In this document: piece by piece, positions 45,127-57,879 of the stretch
Layout of the letters: each line of letters opens with the position of its first letter
How positions within the stretch are numbered: position 1 is the first letter of the stretch
Assembly (NCBI GenBank): GCA_009103225.1
Contig: RHPI01002090.1
Location: forward strand, 941,168 to 1,005,167
Direction of reading: 5' to 3'
Length of the DNA: 64,000 bases
Source of the DNA: Chlorokybus atmophyticus
Taxonomy: Eukaryota > Streptophyta > Chlorokybophyceae > Chlorokybales > Chlorokybaceae
Position numbers and translations under genes: made by a program
Notes under the pieces: generated by a model
Database searches by the model: none
The model's input: only the letters and a program-made list of their open reading frames with translations
Told to the model about the DNA's origin: nothing

Positions 45127-46641
45127 TCACTCATTGGGATTCAGCAACAGCTTGCCGGTGGTGCCCTGCCCCTGGATGCGGTCATGCGCCGCCTTGGCAT
45201 CAGCCAATGGCAACACGTCGTTGATGTTGATCTTCAGCTGCCCAGCTTGAATCCACTTGAACACTTCACCCGCTCGCTGGTCGAGTTCACCGGGCTGGCG
45301 GATGTAATCAAACAAGGACGGCCGCGTGACAATGTACGACCCCTTCGACAGTAGATTCAGGTCAAGCGGGTCGGGCGCACCGGAGGCAGCCCCAAACAGC
45401 ACAACGGTTCCTCTAGGTGCCAGCACATTAAAGTTCTTCACGAATGTGGACTTGCCGACCCCGTCATAGACCGCTTGCACGCCCTTGCCTTGAGTCAACC
45501 GCTTCGTCTCCTCAACAAAATCAACAGCACTGTACAGAACAACCTGTACAGTACAAAGTTTAACAACCATGAGCATATTGAGAACAAGCATTGCCCATTC
45601 AAAACGTTTCAACCTCGTCTGCGCCGGCCTCCTTAGCAATGGCGGCCTTTTCTTCTGTGGATGTGGTGCCAATAACCAGGCTTGCACCACACAGCTTTGC
45701 TATACGGCAGATGAGCTGACCCGTGCCACCCGCTGCGGCGTGCACAAGCACGGAATCACCAGACTTGACCTTATATGCTCCCTAAACGGTAATAATAGTG
45801 AGACAGTCAAACGACGGCACATGTGGGTTATACTACTATGTTACCTTGACCAGGTAATGCCCTGTCATGCCTTGAATCATGGCGGTCGCCGCCGCATCCA
45901 GGCTAATGCCATCAGGTACAACAACAAGGCCATCAGCATTAACCACAGCTTTTTGCGCGTATGATCCTGACACGGCGCTCGGGAAGGCCACCTTGTCGCC
46001 AACCTGCAGACAGTGCGTGTCAGAGTATGCCCCATGCAAGTGTTGTGACAAATAACCAGAGCGTCTGCAAGTCAAGGAGCCATGCCTCCACTTTGGTGAC
46101 GCCCTCGCCAACAGCTTCCACTGTGCCGGAGCCTTCAAGACCTGCCGTGAAAGGAACCGGCTTCGGGTACCTGGAAGGAGAGAAACAAGTGTGAGGTTAG
46201 CTCATGCAAACGTGAAACACTAGCAAGCTACCGACAGTATACTACAAATCGACTCTTTGTAATCAGCAGTGCATGTTCCCATGCAATCAGCAACTTGTTG
46301 TTCACGTTCATGCCGCTATGCCACTACCTGTCCGCACCTGCCTTCACGGAAATAGATGTCGATGAAGTTCACGCCAGCGTACGCCAAAGCGACGAGAACT
46401 TGCCCGGGTCCTGGTGAAGGCACTGGCACCTCCTCCAGCACAAGCTTGTCGGAGCCGCCCGGCTCATTGACTCGGATCGCCTGTGAAGCAATGGATCAAT
46501 GCATGAGCGGATGGATGGACGACTGCAGTTACGGGCGGTTGCAATCGCTTCCTTGTTGTTGTGTGTGGCTGCAACACGAGATTTGACTTGACTGCGTCGC
46601 ATGACACGGAAGAACGGGTTCGCTTGCCTTGACTCAAACAA
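45127..46641 (-). CDS. NADPH:quinone oxidoreductase (zeta-crystallin type, MDR family)
   Basis: Six exons (minus): 46641-46588, 46480-46338, 46170-46086, 46003-45845, 45781-45614, 45543-45127; 1026 nt, 341 aa. The catalytic GroES-like part starts AIRVNEPGGSDKLVLEEVPV and includes YAGVNFIDIYFREGRYPKP and GLEGSGTVEAVGEGV. The cofactor fold has VHAAAGGTGQLICRIAK, the A-A-x-G-G-x-G-Q motif that binds NADPH. The end matches QorA (GKLLLNPNE). No catalytic or structural zinc ligands are seen, as expected for quinone oxidoreductases. The enzyme reduces quinones by one electron, usually in the cytosol. The intron after VTKVE uses a GC donor (GAG/GCATGG); an AAA/GTGGAG donor would shorten the protein by two residues. 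Start: first ATG of the frame (a second lies at 46602). Confidence 0.93.
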
Positions 46642-48385
46642 GTGCTACGAGACACGGTACATGGAGCTGCTCAACAAGCCAGAAATACTAAACAAACAAG
46701 GCACCCCAAGGAGTAGGCTTGCTGTGCATGCGCACCCTTATGAGGCCAGGCCGTGATGTGTAGTTTTTAAACAAAGTCGCCGTAGCATCAACAGGCATGA
46801 GGAGTATCCAAGATAGCAAGCAACCGCACACAACACCAAACTGCATGACATTACACAGCAGTCCGAAGGCAATCTCTCAGACAGCATCATGCACTAAATC
46901 CTTTTACTTTCATGGTGACCATGCTGGGCAGCTAGCGGACGACAACCGAGCTTCCCCCCGACAGCCCAGCCTGGAAAGCCCGCCAACCAGACCGCCACCG
47001 CCGCCCAGCAGCGACTAACCCAAAAACTGCTGCCGCTTAGCTCTTCTGCGCTTGTTTTGTCCTGAAACCTTCGTTCATCACATGTGTGAAGTTTTTCCTA
47101 TCAATGCAGTGGGCAAAACGTCTCGGCTTTGAAAGGACAAAGCATTGTTTTTACGAATAGATATTGTCTCGAGATACCCGATATCGCACGATGGAAGCCT
47201 GACATCCGCTATCACGTGTTGTGCGCTATTTGCCCGCAAGCAGCCCGCAGCTCTGCCTCGTCGTCGGCGGCGGTGGCAGCAGTGGTGGTGGCTGCGGCCG
47301 AGGTGGAGAGGAAGGCGGAGTCTAAGGGACGTATGTGAAGTAAGATCAGCAGCTTGCAAGCGCTGAAGGGCTGGATCGCACGTTAGGCGGTTACAGATGG
47401 AGTAGAGCAGCTGGGGGGATCGCAGCAGGCGCCATTGCTGCCGTTGGAGCAGTGCTGATGATCCGCTTGGAGGTCAGTGTGCTCGTCATTGCTCAGATTG
47501 TGCTCAGGGCTTGTGTTTCCCAAGCCAGGCTTAGGGCTAGTTTCTGCCGTGGTCGTGGATGTGCAGTGAGCTGTCAGCCGTGGTAGTTGAGGCTTTCCGG
47601 CTGATTACCTGCTCAACTGCACAGTGCAGCTCATTGTGTCTGATCTGCTGCGCATTGGTACACACGGAGTGGTCCCTAGGGTAATACTTCTCGTGATACA
47701 CTCGATCTCAACACTGCTGAGGCTAAGACCGTAGAACAAGCAGTGCACAAGCTGTGATGACTGTGCTTGTGGACAAGTGTAGGTGAGCAGTGCGGACGTG
47801 CTGAGATCACTCAACCTGATCTGAGAAACATTGATTTGAGTGCGGGTCATTGAAGTCTTACATAACGGTTGAACTGACACAGACATAAGGTGCTGTATGT
47901 TGCTGCCAACGTTAAGGGCAACAACAGCTGTTGGCAAGCCTAAACAAGGCATAATGCACAGTGTGGTCGGTGGACACACACCCCTTTGATCTGCTTGCAA
48001 TGATTGTAATCAATTAAGTAGTTAGGCAAAAGTTCTTTGGTTCAGTTGTTCTGTGCTTTGCATGCTACATGTCAGCAGCACTGTTTTGTTACATTCGGGG
48101 GTTGAAGGGCAAGCACGTCAATCGTTGGGTTTCAACGATATCATGTTTTCAAGCTTGACGACACAGTTTGCAGCACGCGAAAGCATAAACAGAGCCCACA
48201 CAGCAGCTTCGCTGAGCTTTGGTTGTAGAGCGCAATGCCAGCAATGGATAGAGACTCACAAAATCTGAAAACAACGTCGTTGATGGGACTGCTTTGCTGA
48301 GTGGCACAATATGTCGATGCACGCAGAGCACTGAAGCTCAAGCAAGGCTGGCTGCACATGGGCGTACGGATCATGGGTGCGTGTT
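46642..48385. promoter_or_regulatory. divergent intergenic region, no gene assigned
   Basis: 1.7 kb between the oxidoreductase (minus) and the 604-aa protein gene (plus). A short GC-rich patch at 47240-47340 (Ala/Ser/Val-rich in one frame) might be a 5' exon of either neighbour but has no supporting match. Confidence 0.4.
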
Positions 48386-51051
48386 ATGAGCGCTGTGATG
48401 GAGGTAATCGCTACGCCTGAGGGTCCTCGCGCTAGGTGGAGGCAAGAAGCCGTGTTGGAAGTTGACAAGTTGGATGCGCATACCGCTCAACCACACATTG
48501 GACACAGCCCAGGTATGGCTGCTGAAAGCAACCCGCTCGACGCACGTCGTTTGCGTATTGCATAGTCGTCTCATAACACTGAGGTTGTGGTTTCATGTCT
48601 GTGTGCGCATTCACTGCCAGCAGCAAAGGGATATGCTAGGCGAGTAGTGGCTGCCCCGGTCTCACCACGCGAGTCCTTGGAAAGCTCGCAGCGGACCGTT
48701 GACAGCCGTCGGCATGCAGCTTCCTTCTCGGCACTACCGGACAGTCTCAGAGTGAGTGTCTGCCGCACTCAACACAAGCTTAACCTAGCCAACAGAGCCG
48801 TTACGCTCACGTTAATGTGGGTGCGGCCTGCACTCTACTTATGACACGTGCTGACTGCAGCAGGAGTCTAAGTTGCCACAGAGCCCCAGACGATTGAAAG
48901 CATTGCTATGTAAGGCAGTTTGGCATGTTTCACATATATGCAGTGCAGCCTCAGTGTGCAATTTGTTGCTTAGCTGCAGTGCACTGCCATTGCTTGCTTG
49001 AACCCAACCAAGCTGCTGTGTCTAGCAGACCGCCTGCATTCTGTTGACGACACATCCGCGCAGCCGCCATCTCCCAGCCCTCGAGGCTTCAACTTATCCC
49101 AAGACAGGTATATATCAGCCAAAACGCCCGTACTGCCACCTGCGGGGTGCGCTCTCGACTGGCCTGCCTTGACTGGGTATTTCTTATGTTGGGATGTGGC
49201 TGCCTTGGCCCGGTGGCAGCAGCTACACAATACATGGCCCACAATTGCACCTTTTAGCAGGTCAGGGGATGCTGTGAGTTCTCACGATGACAGCCAGGAT
49301 GCTGCAGATCAGCAGATCGACACCTCTCACGAGAACAGGGACCAAGTAAGCAACATTGCAATGTGTCTATTAACAAGATTCTTATTTCATATGTCAATGC
49401 CTATGCTTGGACGATGACATAACCAAAACTTGTAAAAGCAACATTGGTTGCGTGCGCTGTGTTGAAGGACGATGCAGAGTATGAGGATGTTGCAAGTGCT
49501 GCAGACATTCGCGTGGAAGTTGCCGGGAAGGATGCTTCACCCATGGCATCGCCTGCAAGTGTTGATGCGCCGGCTGAGTCCTGGCGGCACCTGCTTGGGG
49601 ACTGGTTCTCACGTGCAGGGATTGAAAAGTTGGCCGACCAACCTGTAAAGCACAGTTCCCATGGTACCAGAACCATGCCTGCTGGCTCTGAAGTAATGCA
49701 ATCTGAAGAACACTCAGATGGCGGGCATCTCAGCCGCTGCGACAGCGGCAAGTCTGCGAGCACGAGCCAGTCCGTGGAAATGGACATCCACTCTGCACAT
49801 GCGCATGCCTTGCAACGGTTGGATGGCATCAGACACACTGATGGCGAACTGTATCAGCAGCAGGGTGCGTGCTTTAAACTTGGCAGAACTCGTCAGTCCT
49901 TTCACAATCAGCTGATCCCTTCTGATGTCCACATGTTGCACAGATCACTGGGTGCACTCCCCGTCATCGCCAACATACCTCTCCATGCAAGCTGCGCTGC
50001 ATCGAGCCAGAGAGCGAGCAAACTCCCCACCACCACCGTCTCCATGGGGAAGGTCCCCCTTGCACACGCGCACGCAGAGTGTTCCCTCCGACTTGAATGC
50101 TTCAGGCGACTTGCAGCGGCAGAACGCCGAGTTAAACGGCATGGTCACCACCCTTGACGACTTGGTGCAGAAGTTGTGGTTGCGAGTGCTTTCTCTGGAG
50201 GTGCGTTGTGTGGTGTACAAGCTTGTTGGTGCCTCGCGTGGTGAGTCAACAAACACCAATGCATCCTCATGCTGCAGGATCAAGTGCGCGACCTCGGGGC
50301 TGAGCCCGTGCTGACAGAGCAAGCTGCGTTGACTCACATATGCGGTGTTCCAGTGGTAAGCAACGTGAACCACCTACCTTGCGATTGCACATAATCCCGT
50401 ATCACGCTGAGATTTTAACCTTGTGATTTCTTCCAGGATGAGCTCACGGGTCTGCCGGATTACCACGGCGTGTTTGCTGTTAAGCACGTCGATCAGCATA
50501 AAAAACACCGGACAAAGTCATTCAAGCGCTGGAACAAGCTAAAAAGCGCGACGTGGCTACGCACTTCCCACAGGGCCTCGGATGTGGAGCGAGCAATTGC
50601 ACAGCACAGTCCCAGTGTGACGTCGCACGGCAGCAGCACAGCTGCATTCACACCCGTTGACTCCCCCACCGCGCATCAAGTATCATCGCAGGACAGAACT
50701 CCGGCAGAATCCCCCGAAACCTCTGTCGAGTTAACAGCGTTCAAGCCGGAGGGCGCGGAACTCCTGGAGCACTCGGTGCGACACATTGCGCGAGCTCGCT
50801 CTAGGGGCAAGCATGCAATATTCAAGAGCATCACACCGCAGCAAGAGCAGAGCAGTGTTGATGATGATGCTCCGTCTGATGCGGAGGAGGTGTCGGCACT
50901 GAAACAGCGCATGTGGCAGCGCATGCGCCAGGCAAAGGACGCGCCCGCTCCACCTTCGCTCATGCAGCAGCTGCGCAGGGCGCTGAGCGGCTTGCACAGC
51001 AAACACAAGGAGTGTGCCACAAACCCCACACCAGCAAGTGAACGGCTGTAA
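48386..51051 (+). CDS. unrecognised 604-aa protein with Ser/Pro-rich regions
   Basis: Nine exons: 48386-48512, 48624-48751, 48861-48909, 49029-49107, 49261-49345, 49468-49864, 49944-50200, 50278-50355, 50437-51051; 1815 nt, 604 aa. All eight introns are GT-AG and the phases agree, which argues for a real gene. The N-terminal two thirds are rich in Ser, Pro, Asp and His. A short predicted coiled coil spans exons 7-8 (LQRQNAELNGMVTTLDDLVQ, LSLEDQVRDLGAEP). A conserved-looking block follows (HICGVPVDELTGLPDYHGVF, FKRWNKLK), then a basic/acidic Ser-rich tail with helices (ALKQRMWQRMRQAK, LMQQLRRALSGLHSK). No catalytic motif, signal peptide or membrane segment. Function unknown. The start may be 48386 or 48398. 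Confidence 0.65.
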
Positions 51052-52640
51052 CTGCACTACAGATCAGTACCGGTGTGTTGCGCTGCAGTAGTGCTGGTAT
51101 CTGAACAGCAGCCACACACATCAACCTGCTTTCGGCCACCACAATGATGCGCACCATAGGTGCTAGTGCTGGTAACTATTGGTCACCTTTCCAATTGAAT
51201 TTGGGGGTAAGGCACATACATGACGTATATGATGAGCCGTTTGCCTTAGGCAAGTGACCTGTCATTCTTACATGCATCGTATATTTAAACATGCTGGTGT
51301 GTGGGCTATGTGGCTGAGGCTGTGTAATACTCGCCATTGCATCATGCATGCGGCCAAGCGAGTGTGTGCATGGCACATGGCAAAGCACAACATACCACGG
51401 ATGTGAGCTAGCCCTGCTTAAGCATACACATTCAGCATTGCACTCGTATCATTTTGTAATATTGCATCCCTTCCATCGCAGTGTAAATGTATCATAGCAT
51501 ACGCATTTATCTATAGCCACGTGACTGCTTTGCATTGTTGACGTGATGTTGCTTGAGCAATTGCATACCTTGATGCTACTCCCTTTTTGCATATGAAAAT
51601 TTCGCTGACGCATTAGTTATGAAGTTAATGTCATCAACGGGGTAATAAACACATAACTTATGTGTCCTGATGTGCATTCATCACACAAATTTAAGATGAA
51701 TAGCAAATTCACCTTACCCATTTCATAAGTTGATTTGAGCGTACCTTATTGCAATACATATTGGTGTTCATTGGTTTCCAACTCTTGTGTGTTGGGTTGT
51801 AGTTCATAAAACGCCACAATTACAATGTAGCGTGAGACCTTTCAATGCATATACTTACATCTATACACACATATAACATGTATGTTGGCGATCAGCCGCG
51901 TTGTGGGGCCATATTATAGCCTTTGCATGTATTGTTCATAACCACATAAATGAATATCACGCAATATGAGAATACCATTCGCCTACACTCAAACATCATA
52001 TCGGCGTTTGATACAAGCTTGCAAATATTGCTGCAACTCAATTGAATGCATGATACACACACACACACACCCTCCGGCACCTCCGCACGGGTGGGGCCCA
52101 GTGTGATAGTAAAACTTGCTTTAATTGAGACTTTAACTTGCGTACATAATATGTATATTGATGAACTTGCAATCGTTATATAATCAATGTATTATTAACA
52201 ATTCTGATTGGCTTCATCTTTCTAGCTGTAAAATGTGTACCAAGTAACATGAGTAGTCACGATTTGTTAATGTAGTTGCTCGTCAGAATGTCAATTGTTT
52301 TTAGCAATTGTGCGCATCAATATAGCTTCAGTATTTGTCAAATATAACAAATAGGCCACAATAATAACATCACAATGTCATTACTGTGGCTTTCGAAAGC
52401 CATTTGTTGAAAACACTTGAAACACCAACATGAGCCGCATTGGCTTCTTGGAACCACTTCTTACAATGCTGATGTGACTCATCTAACGTTTTGTGTTCCA
52501 CACAATGGGATTGCGTGGAACATGACACAAGCGTGACTTGTTGTGCATTTCATGCTTTGGAGCAAGTTTTATCCTATCTCGGCGCCTGTTGACTCCGTCG
52601 CAGCGTCGACGCGCGTCCGCTCGCCAGCGTCGACTGTTGA
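51052..52640. other. AT-rich intergenic region
   Basis: 1.6 kb with low GC, ATATG and (AC)n runs (52053-52070). No gene recognised. A first exon of the transporter gene could lie in its right end. Confidence 0.5.
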
Positions 52641-55600
52641 CTCCTTCGCAGCGACGACGCGCACTGCACTGCGCACTGCACTCCGCGGCAAGCGTCTACG
52701 CGTCATGCACGTCGTTGTACTGGACTGAGGCAGGCCGGCGATCGGGCGGCGGCGACGCTGGCGAGGGGAGGGGCGGAGCTGCCGCCGTCGTCGTCGTCGT
52801 CGCCGTGGGGGCCGGCGGGGCTGCGCGGCTCCTCCTCCGCCTCGGCGTTTCTGGACCACCTCCAAGATCAGCACGACGGCATTGCCTCGTCCGGCATACG
52901 GTCGCCGCCTCTAAGCGCCGCTGGCACTGCCCCCTCGCTGCCTTCCCCCGCCGCCGTCATCGCTGCCGCAACCGCCGCCTCCTCAAACCCGAAGTCTCCA
53001 GGCCCCTTTCCCAGAGAACCCCGCAAGTCGATACCCAGTCCATTGCCTCCCCAGCAGCATACGCCAACCACAGTCCAGGTACTACTGCAGTCGTTATGGC
53101 ATGCACAGTCCGCATCACAGCTGCTCTGGATGCAATGCTGACTGGGAACATTACCGTAGTGCTGATGTTTGTGCAATGTCTATGCACTTTGTCAGCAATG
53201 CCACAACGGTTGATCACAAGTGCGTATGCCCCCAAGTACTGCAGCAATTGTCATGGCATGCACAGCCGTTGTAGCTGCTCTCAATGCAATGCTGACTTGG
53301 AACATTACCCTAATACTGATGTTTGTGCATTAAGTTGATGCACTTGGTCAGCAGTGTCATAATGGTTGCTTAAAAGCGCGTATGCAACGGTTGTCTCACT
53401 CTTGCATCTGCAGAGTTCGGGCACATGCGCAGCACTGTGCTTCTGGCTATTACTTGGAGCAACACTCATCGCAAGTTGAACTTGCCTGATGCTCGCTGTC
53501 GAGCTGCCACGGATGTCACAAGTTGAAACTGTGTTGCTTGCCATGTAGCAGCATAGGAGTAATCAACCAATGGAAGAACAGGATACTCATGCATGTCGGG
53601 GTTATGAACCAGAAAGCTCACTTATAAGCTTGTGTTAACGGGTTCATCACCAGCTGGGCATCATTGTCAGCACATGCAATGTGCTGACAATGACCATTGA
53701 TAGGTGTTCTAGTAGCGTCAATTATCATCACCCTTCTACGTGCAGGTGGTGATTGGTGGCGAGCGGGAGGAGACTTGGCCGCTGCTGCTGTCCCCTGCAA
53801 TGGTAGTGGCCGGATACAGCTGGCGGACATTGAGCCTGCTGTGCGTGTGCGTTGCTGGCGTATGGCTGTCTTATGTCGTGCAGGGTGTGCTACAAGAAGA
53901 CATGTAAGCCTCCGCTTGTCTGCCTCTTCTATCAATATAGTTTGGTCTGGAGCACTTGTGGGCTTACCACAACGCACCATTTTGCACATGCGTCATTGAG
54001 TGGCAATAGTGATGGAATTACTGGTAACTAAAGATTGTCACTGATGTGCTGACTGTGATGCTTTACAGATCCACGAGGCGCTATGCACCTGACGGTCAGC
54101 AGTTCCCCCATTTGGTATTCTTGAATTTCGCGCAAAGTGTCGCCTGCTTCTTGTGGGCTGGTGCAGGTAAGCGTATATATCGGCTATCATGTTTGAGTTC
54201 CACGTCAATAGCTGTCAAGCCGTCAGTCACAAGGAGTGCGCCTGTTCTTCCTTGGGCTGCCTGCACAGTTACAGCCACAGTGTCATTATATTCTTGCTGT
54301 GCATATTGATGTGCAACGTCAGCGCCATTGGCTGACCGTCGTTTCTTTGCGCAGTTGTTGCCTGGATGTCAAAATTCCGATCTCGATATGAAAACGCACA
54401 CCTGCCATTTTGGGGTTACTTGTGGCCTGCGCTGTCGAACTCCATAGGTAATGGCATAGGCGGCCAGCTCAGCGCACTGTATCAACCTGCAGCTTGCTTC
54501 ACTGTCTTAGCGCAACCTCGTTCGCAGGCCCTGCTTGCGGCATGCAGGCCTTGAAGAACATCAGCTATCCAGCACAGGTGTGTGCTTGCCACAGTTGTAT
54601 GATGTGCAAGATTGCCTGCCTGTTGTTGTAGTAGTGTTGAAGGAGGGTGGTTTCAATTCTAGCCCGGTGCAGGTTCTGGCCAAGTCATCCAAGATGGTGG
54701 CAGGTCGGTTTCACATCAAGTGCTAGGCTCTAGGATCGGTACTATCTGCCTCTGATTGAATATGTGCAAATAACCTGGTGTGCCCGCAGTCATGGTCGCT
54801 GGCACTCTATTGTCTGGCGCTGTCTATTCCTATGGAGAGTACATGTGTGCCTTCCTGATCGCTGGTGGCATTTCAGTGTTTGCCATGTTCAAGGTGAGTG
54901 CACAAGTGGTTTAAGCAATTCCTTGTACCCATGCTGAGAGATGTGCAGTAATAGGAAAGTTCTTGCCGCCACAAGGCTATGTTATGCGGTGAAGTAACAG
55001 TCAACACCACCTCATGAACCTGTTTTCTGATGCCAGGCTTCCAAAGCGACTTTGGACAAATTGGCCAACTACAACGCTCCGTTAGGGTACTTCTTGTGCG
55101 CTGTTAACTTGGCCATGGACGGCTACACCAATGCTGCACAAGACCGGTTGCACAGCAGGTCAGCGCGGACCCTTGTGTACGCGTGCGCTGTGTACTGCTG
55201 GCGTGTTGAGCTTTGTCATAACCAGTGCTTTGCGCAGGTACCCAAAATTGAACAGCCTGGATATGATGTGTGGGATCAACTTCTTCTGCTCTGTCATATC
55301 CGCATTGGGCTTGTTTGTCTTCACCGACGTCGGGTACCAAGCCATCCTCTTCATCCAATACCATCCAAGGGTTGGATACGATATTGTCCTGTACTGCCTC
55401 TGCGGAATAGTTGGCCAGAACTTCATCTTCCTCACAATCAACCGCTTCGGGTCGCTGATCTGCACAACCATTACGACACTGCGCAAGTTCACGAGCATAC
55501 TGCTCTCATCGGTCTGGAACAACAACCCCTTGAGCTCTGCGCAGTGGGCGGGAGTGTTCTTGGTGTTTTTAGGGCTTTTCCTAAGCATTTACATAAAGGC

Positions 55601-55658
55601 ATCCAGGCGCAAGAGCGGGTTGCAAAAGAAGCCTGGTGTTGATGCAAAGGGTCATTGA
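52641..55658 (+). CDS. nucleotide-sugar transporter of SLC35B1/HUT1 type (5' end unresolved)
   Basis: Exons recognised: 52641(open frame, no ATG)-53078, 53746-53903, 54069-54166, 54355-54447, 54528-54577, 54673-54703, 54790-54893, 55037-55158, 55238-55658; phases agree. The first segment is Ser/Pro/Ala-rich and hydrophilic. The membrane part starts LLCVCVAGVWLSYVVQGVLQ, then FPHLVFLNFAQSVACFLW, ALSNSIGPACGMQALKNISY, VLAKSSKMV, YNAPLGYFLCAVNLAMDGYT, IVLYCLCGIVGQNFIFLTIN, TITTLRKFTSILLSS and LSSAQWAGVFLVFLGLFL, the order and motifs of SLC35B (KSSKMV, NLAMDGYTN, TTLRKF). Family members carry UDP-sugars or ATP/ADP across the ER/Golgi membrane. No KKxx retrieval signal at the C-terminus. The frame has a stop at 52638 and no ATG after it, so an upstream exon is needed. 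Confidence 0.87.
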
Positions 55659-55873
55659 GGGAAATAGGTCAGATGGGTCTGTTGTGTGGTCACAACTTGT
55701 GCCCGCACAATATGCCAACAGAGCTGGGTCGGTCACTTCAGCAGTAGACATTGCAAGAACACTTTGACTGACACATCTACTGACAATGTCGCAAGTGATT
55801 GTCTCACAAGCCTCCAGTCACACATGCTTTGTACATTTGTCCTTGTGCATAACTCTCAGGCAAATCGCATCAA
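55659..55873. other. convergent spacer transporter / dienelactone hydrolase
   Basis: 215 bp between two stop codons on opposite strands; 3' UTRs only. Confidence 0.5.
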
Positions 55874-57841
55874 TCACTGCTTTAGAAGGTGCTGCCTGAA
55901 CCATGCGTGCATCTCAGTCAGGGCTGTCTTCGCATCCGCAACATCGTCTGCCTGCATGCAACACGGCATGCGCTCATTAAGTTTTCTCACGTATACACAA
56001 GACGCAGACCACACCTTCGGGTCATGTGCAAAAGCGTGTCCTCGACCCGGGAACACCAGAAGCCGGTGCTCACACTGTATCATCACAAACTTAAAGAGAA
56101 TTTGTATGACAATTGCTGCTGTGCAGCAGATAAGCACAATCACACCGCCGCCAACAAATAAGTCAAGTTACGTAGTCTTACCGCAGCGGTGTCAAAGAGA
56201 TGCTTTTGCAGCGAAGTCACCTGCACAAGAGTGTGCGATCAGTTGAGTAACGCTGGCACACATGAAGTGCACGCAGGTTTAATGTATGGCCACAAGGCTA
56301 TGTAGCGCGCACCACATCATGAGTGACCAGATGGTCTTGATCTCCTGCATGTTACACGCAGTTGGTAAGCACAGACAGCTGGCGGTGCATTTGTGACAAC
56401 CGTTGCACTGCACCTGCTATGAACAGCAGTGGCGCAGCGATGGTAGATGCAATGCGCGGGTTGACTCGTGTGCCATAGAAGGACACTCCGGCAGCTGCTC
56501 ACAAAATCTTAGTTGGTGAAATGCTCGGGTAACTCACTCACAGCCCACCTTTGCACTCACCATACTGGTTGGCGTCATCCTCGGCCAACAACTCAATCAC
56601 CCGCCCTCCACCAATGCTGCACGCGCACATGATTACCTGTGCACTGCATGAAATGCTAGACGACACACGCACCAGAATCCTAGCAGACCCAAACGTTGGA
56701 CACGCTGCTTCATGTGGTGAACAGCTGCGGTAATGTCAGTAAGTATGTTCTCTGGCGTATGCTGCGAGCGCCATCGCTCATAGGCTTCCTGCGCGCAAGC
56801 ATGATTGTTGCTGCTGCGTGACATACACATCGTGTTGTGTCCAACCAGTGCTGTCATCACACCTGGTCACTGTAATCGCCTTTCCATGGTTTGCCTCGGA
56901 ACATGTCCACCAGCAGCACGTAGAAGCCTTGCTTCGCCAAATTCCGTCCCACTGCACCATTCGCCTTGTCACGGTGCCCTCTCACTGCACACACAGCACA
57001 GGTTGTTGGCAACTCAACGCAAATGGTGCCCTATACGCTCGCGCTCGCTGCCACGCACGCAGCAACCGGCCAAGGTACTTCAACGTTGTGTATGCACCTG
57101 CGATGTCGTACCATCGCTGAGCAGCAGGATGCCCGCGGAGCTACTTCCATTGCTAAAGCATATGCACACTGTTAGCTCTGTGAGATGTTAACAATTGACA
57201 ACGATACTGCGCATTGCTGGTGCGTGGAATCTCGAGCTCTACGCACCTGCCATCGTATGCGATTGCATCAATGGTTCCCGAGCTGTTTCCACGGGGGATG
57301 GTGACATTCTGTGCCTGCAAGCTTGATGACAAGCATGATGGTGACGCAGGGCGGCGCTCTGTGTTTGTGGTGGCATTCGCTGCAAACCTCCTTTTGTGCC
57401 ATACCAACGTTTGCACTTGATTTCTGCTGCTTGGCCGTGGAGGCTGGGAGGCACTCTGGGCTGCAATCTGCGAATGACAATGACAGAGACGAATGCTTAA
57501 CACTAAGCATGTCCTCTGCCAGCTGTAAGCTTACATCGCTTGCGAGCTACCAGCATGCAGCATGCAATACTCACAAGTTGCAGCAGTACACACGAGGAAG
57601 ACCATGAGCAAGATGCAAGTGCTACACTCTGTACCAAACCTCAGCTCAAAGCACGCAATGCGCTGTGCAAACAAGGCACTTGATGGCACTTGCTTACAGC
57701 TTGCTGGCGTCCTCCTGGAGGCAGTTTAGTGGTAGAAGGGCAGCAGGACAAGGCTACGGGCGACCAGAAGCGCAGTGAGCTCGAGGCTGCCATCGCCCTG
57801 ACCGCCGGCAGCACCACAGCCGCCGCCGACATCGCACGCAT
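55874..57841 (-). CDS. dienelactone hydrolase family alpha/beta hydrolase
   Basis: Twelve short exons (minus): 57841-57698, 57467-57417, 57314-57247, 57152-57112, 56984-56863, 56788-56673, 56616-56561, 56494-56414, 56344-56316, 56220-56182, 56074-56015, 55951-55874; 885 nt, 294 aa. The frame also stays open through the second intron, which would give 328 aa. Core motifs: SSAGILLLSDVRGH, LAKQGFYVLLVDMFRGKPW, and the nucleophile elbow GLLGFCIGGGRV with Cys in place of Ser, typical of DLH. Then FIAGDQDHLV (catalytic Asp) and LLVFPGRGHAFAHD (catalytic His). The C-terminus (AKTALTEMHAWFRQHL) matches the family. The triad Cys-Asp-His is complete. Substrates are unknown; the family hydrolyses lactones and esters. 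The N-terminus (MRAMSAAAVVLPAVRAMAA) looks like an organelle-targeting peptide. Confidence 0.87.
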
Positions 57842-57879
57842 AACTCCACTGCAACGCAGCACAGCATGCACGCTGCGCC
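57842..57879. promoter_or_regulatory. 38-bp gap between divergent start codons
   Basis: Only 38 bp separate the inferred ATG of the hydrolase (minus) from that of GUF1 (plus, 57880). The two 5' UTRs or promoters must overlap the neighbouring coding sequence, unless one start lies elsewhere. Confidence 0.45.

Noticed and set aside
52538-53338. 266-codon plus-strand frame
   Set aside because: A different frame at the same place joins in phase to the transporter exons and has a more natural composition.
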